A DNA stretch of 6,455 nt from Candidatus Methanophagaceae archaeon. GTDB lineage: Archaea > Halobacteriota > Syntropharchaeia > Alkanophagales > Methanospirareceae. Location of the stretch: positions 1 through 6,455 of the forward strand of contig QENJ01000274.1 of NCBI GenBank assembly GCA_013374505.1. The letters are read 5' to 3'. The notes below the pieces were generated by a model. It saw only the letters and a list, made by a program, of their open reading frames with translations, had not been told where the DNA came from and did no database searches. This document shows positions 5,175-6,455 of the stretch, in pieces; within the stretch, counting starts at the first letter, position 1, and the number at the start of each line of letters is the position of its first letter. Position numbers and translations under genes: made by a program.

Positions 5175-5801
5175 CTACGGCTTTTTCTTATTAAATATGT
5201 GTGTGTCAATCCGTTCTCCCAAATCTTTTGTCATTTCTTTTAGTGCACCGTTTTTTAATAGTCTTATGCCAACGATAGCTATAAAAACGCCTCCTAAGGC
5301 ATTAACAAGTAGGTCAGTCATAGTGTCTTCAAGACTCAATTGTGTCTGCATCCCAAAAAGCGCATCGGCGGACCACTCACGGAATTCCCAGACTACACCC
5401 ATTGCCACGGTAGTTATGATAACGACAAAAGCGGTACCATACTTGTCAGCCTGAAGTCCGCCCCAGTATTCACTCAGGATATAAACCGCGATAAGAACCA
5501 CAAGTGCGACAACACAGGCAGAAACAAAATGTGTAATATTATCATAAGATGGGATCGTATCATATGCGTAGAGAACATCGCCGCATATATGTATAAAAAA
5601 TGCCACCGTAATCATAAGGTCAAGTATCCAGGGCAGGGTTATGTTGAATTTTAGCTTGAGTGCAATGGGTAGTAATATCGTAAACATTATACCCGCAAAA
5701 CATCCGAAGGCTATTATCCAGTTATTTCGCCAGATTGCACTAATAAAGAAGATCACGATAATCGCCTTTAGGATATAAGATACAACGGTACCTGGTTTCA
5801 T
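5175..5801 (-). CDS. Multi-pass membrane protein, DUF2238/YjdF-like (paralogue 1)
   Basis: 208 residues from ATG 5801, with about six membrane helices (roughly 8-23, 28-48, 57-80, 90-110, 121-138, 165-181) and a basic, hydrophilic tail (183-208, ending HIFNKKKP). Conserved polar residues stand out against the hydrophobic background: YDNITHF (86-92), VVWEFREW (136-143) and EDTMTDLLVNALGG (158-171). This set, YD-x-x-x-HF, WE-x-x-EW and D-T-x-x-D, resembles the DUF2238/YjdF integral-membrane family, for which no function is established; the assignment is by memory of the motifs. A GTG at 5807 would add two residues, but a TATA box centred 25-26 bases before ATG 5801 points to that codon and to a leaderless transcript. 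It is a tandem paralogue of the next gene (5871-6455), roughly half identical over the C-terminal half by eye. Confidence 0.7.
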   Translation of the reverse strand: MKPGTVVSYILKAIIVIFFISAIWRNNWIIAFGCFAGIMFTILLPIALKLKFNITLPWILDLMITVAFFIHICGDVLYAYDTIPSYDNITHFVSACVVALVVLIAVYILSEYWGGLQADKYGTAFVVIITTVAMGVVWEFREWSADALFGMQTQLSLEDTMTDLLVNALGGVFIAIVGIRLLKNGALKEMTKDLGERIDTHIFNKKKP

Positions 5802-5822
5802 ATGCACTTCTTGAATTTACGA

Positions 5823-5830
5823 GTATAAAA
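5823..5830 (-). promoter_or_regulatory. TATA box for the DUF2238-like paralogue 1
   Basis: The minus strand reads TTTTATAC, centred about 25-26 bases before ATG 5801, the correct archaeal spacing for a leaderless message. It directly follows a run of ten T that may end the upstream gene's transcript. Confidence 0.5.
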
Positions 5831-5836
5831 AAAAAA
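5827..5836 (-). terminator. Oligo-T tract, probable terminator of the upstream paralogue
   Basis: Ten consecutive T on the minus strand, 35 bases after the stop codon of the gene at 5871-6455. Archaeal RNA polymerase terminates on T-runs without needing a hairpin. The tract overlaps the TATA box of the next gene, so both signals share the same bases. Confidence 0.45.
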
Positions 5837-5870
5837 GTGTTGTATAGCGTTAGGATGTCGGCTGCAAAAA

Positions 5871-6455
5871 TTACTTTTTATTCTTATTTAGATGTGTGTC
5901 CGCTAATTTTCCCAGCCCCTTTGTCAGCTCTTTTAGTGTACCGTTTTTTATTAGATATATACCAATCACCGCCATAATTGTCGCGCCTATTGTATCAACA
6001 AGTAAATCCATCATGGTATCGTCTAAATCCACCTGGAAATAGATGCCCCACAACTTGCCTATCGCCCATTCCCCTAACTCCCAGACAACACCGCAAGCCA
6101 TAGTAATAACGACAACGGCAAACGTCATGGCATATATGTTTATGTGCAGTCCATCCCAGTACTCATCTAATAGATAAAGTGCGATTAATGCAATGAACGC
6201 GACAACAACAGACGACGCAAAATGAGTGACCAGGTCAAACTCCGGAAGGATATGGTATATATTATCAAATACACCAACGGCGCCGGTATGTAAAAACAAT
6301 GCAAGCGTAATCATGAGGTCAAGAACATAGGGTACTTCTACCTTTAAATAACGTTTCAGAAACATAGGTGCCATGCTTACAATAATACCCGAGAGGCATA
6401 TGAGAGTCCAGGATAAATCATCTAGCGCAATTGCAACGACGAACAAAAAAACCAT
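5871..6455 (-). CDS. Multi-pass membrane protein, DUF2238/YjdF-like (paralogue 2, N-terminus beyond window)
   Basis: The visible frame is 194 residues and reaches the right edge. Its first codon in the window is an ATG at 6455-6453, but alignment to the neighbouring paralogue places that Met inside helix 1, with about 15 residues missing, so the true start is probably outside. The same conserved blocks are present: FDLVTHF (73-79), VVWELGEW (123-130) and LDDTMMDLLVDTIGA (144-158), followed by IYLIKNGTLKELTKGLG (166-182) and a lysine-rich tail NKNKK. The matching order, spacing and tail show a tandem duplication. Both copies keep the acidic and histidine residues, so both are probably functional. 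The stop is TAA at 5873-5871. Function is unknown; conserved His and acidic residues in membrane helices would suit metal binding or catalysis, which is inference. Confidence 0.72.
   Translation of the reverse strand: MVFLFVVAIALDDLSWTLICLSGIIVSMAPMFLKRYLKVEVPYVLDLMITLALFLHTGAVGVFDNIYHILPEFDLVTHFASSVVVAFIALIALYLLDEYWDGLHINIYAMTFAVVVITMACGVVWELGEWAIGKLWGIYFQVDLDDTMMDLLVDTIGATIMAVIGIYLIKNGTLKELTKGLGKLADTHLNKNKK

Noticed and set aside
5134..5654. Plus-strand frames across the DUF2238-like gene
   Set aside because: They run opposite to a gene with conserved motifs shared with its paralogue; no independent support.
5802..5807. GTG start two codons upstream in the DUF2238-like gene
   Set aside because: The TATA box is only about 19 bases from the GTG but 25-26 from the ATG at 5801, and no ribosome site favours the GTG.

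Overview
The window looks like euryarchaeal chromosome from a methanogen or a methane/alkane-oxidising relative (Methanomicrobia or ANME-like). The basis is a methanofuran-biosynthesis gene (mfnF), a CooT-type nickel protein, an archaeal BofA-family protein, TATA boxes in archaeal positions, and clear Shine-Dalgarno sites (GGAGG type) at some genes. Coding GC is moderate and intergenic DNA is AT-rich. The species cannot be fixed from this sequence alone. No rRNA, tRNA, CRISPR array, IS element or phage gene was seen.

Layout from left to right. (1) 1-467, minus: the N-terminal part of a LivK-like, secreted amino-acid ABC-transporter substrate-binding protein, cut by the window edge. (2) 468-633: AT-rich divergent promoter region. 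(3) 634-2385, plus: a 583-residue surface/membrane protein of no family I recognise, with a signal peptide, a helical ectodomain carrying nine N-glycosylation sequons, one transmembrane helix, and a triplicated two-helix membrane module. (4) 2423-3187, minus: grpE, the nucleotide-exchange factor of DnaK, with an unusually long N-terminal coiled-coil region and no dnaK beside it. (5) 3261-4558, plus: a probable operon mfnF - 23-codon mini-ORF - cooT, joining methanofuran synthesis to nickel handling. (6) 4696-5095, minus: a BofA-family membrane protein preceded by a strong TATA box and two overlapping small reading frames that may be one disrupted small gene. (7) 5175-6455, minus: two tandem paralogous multi-pass membrane proteins resembling DUF2238/YjdF, the upstream one lacking its N-terminus at the window edge.

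mfnF and cooT plausibly serve the C1/methane pathway (methanofuran cofactor; nickel for F430, CODH/ACS or hydrogenase). grpE is general proteostasis. The membrane genes are of unknown function. The points most worth a second look are the triplicated membrane protein with a sequon-rich ectodomain, the mini-ORF between mfnF and cooT, the promoter and overlapping small frames ahead of bofA, and the hairpin in the short grpE/mfnF divergent region.
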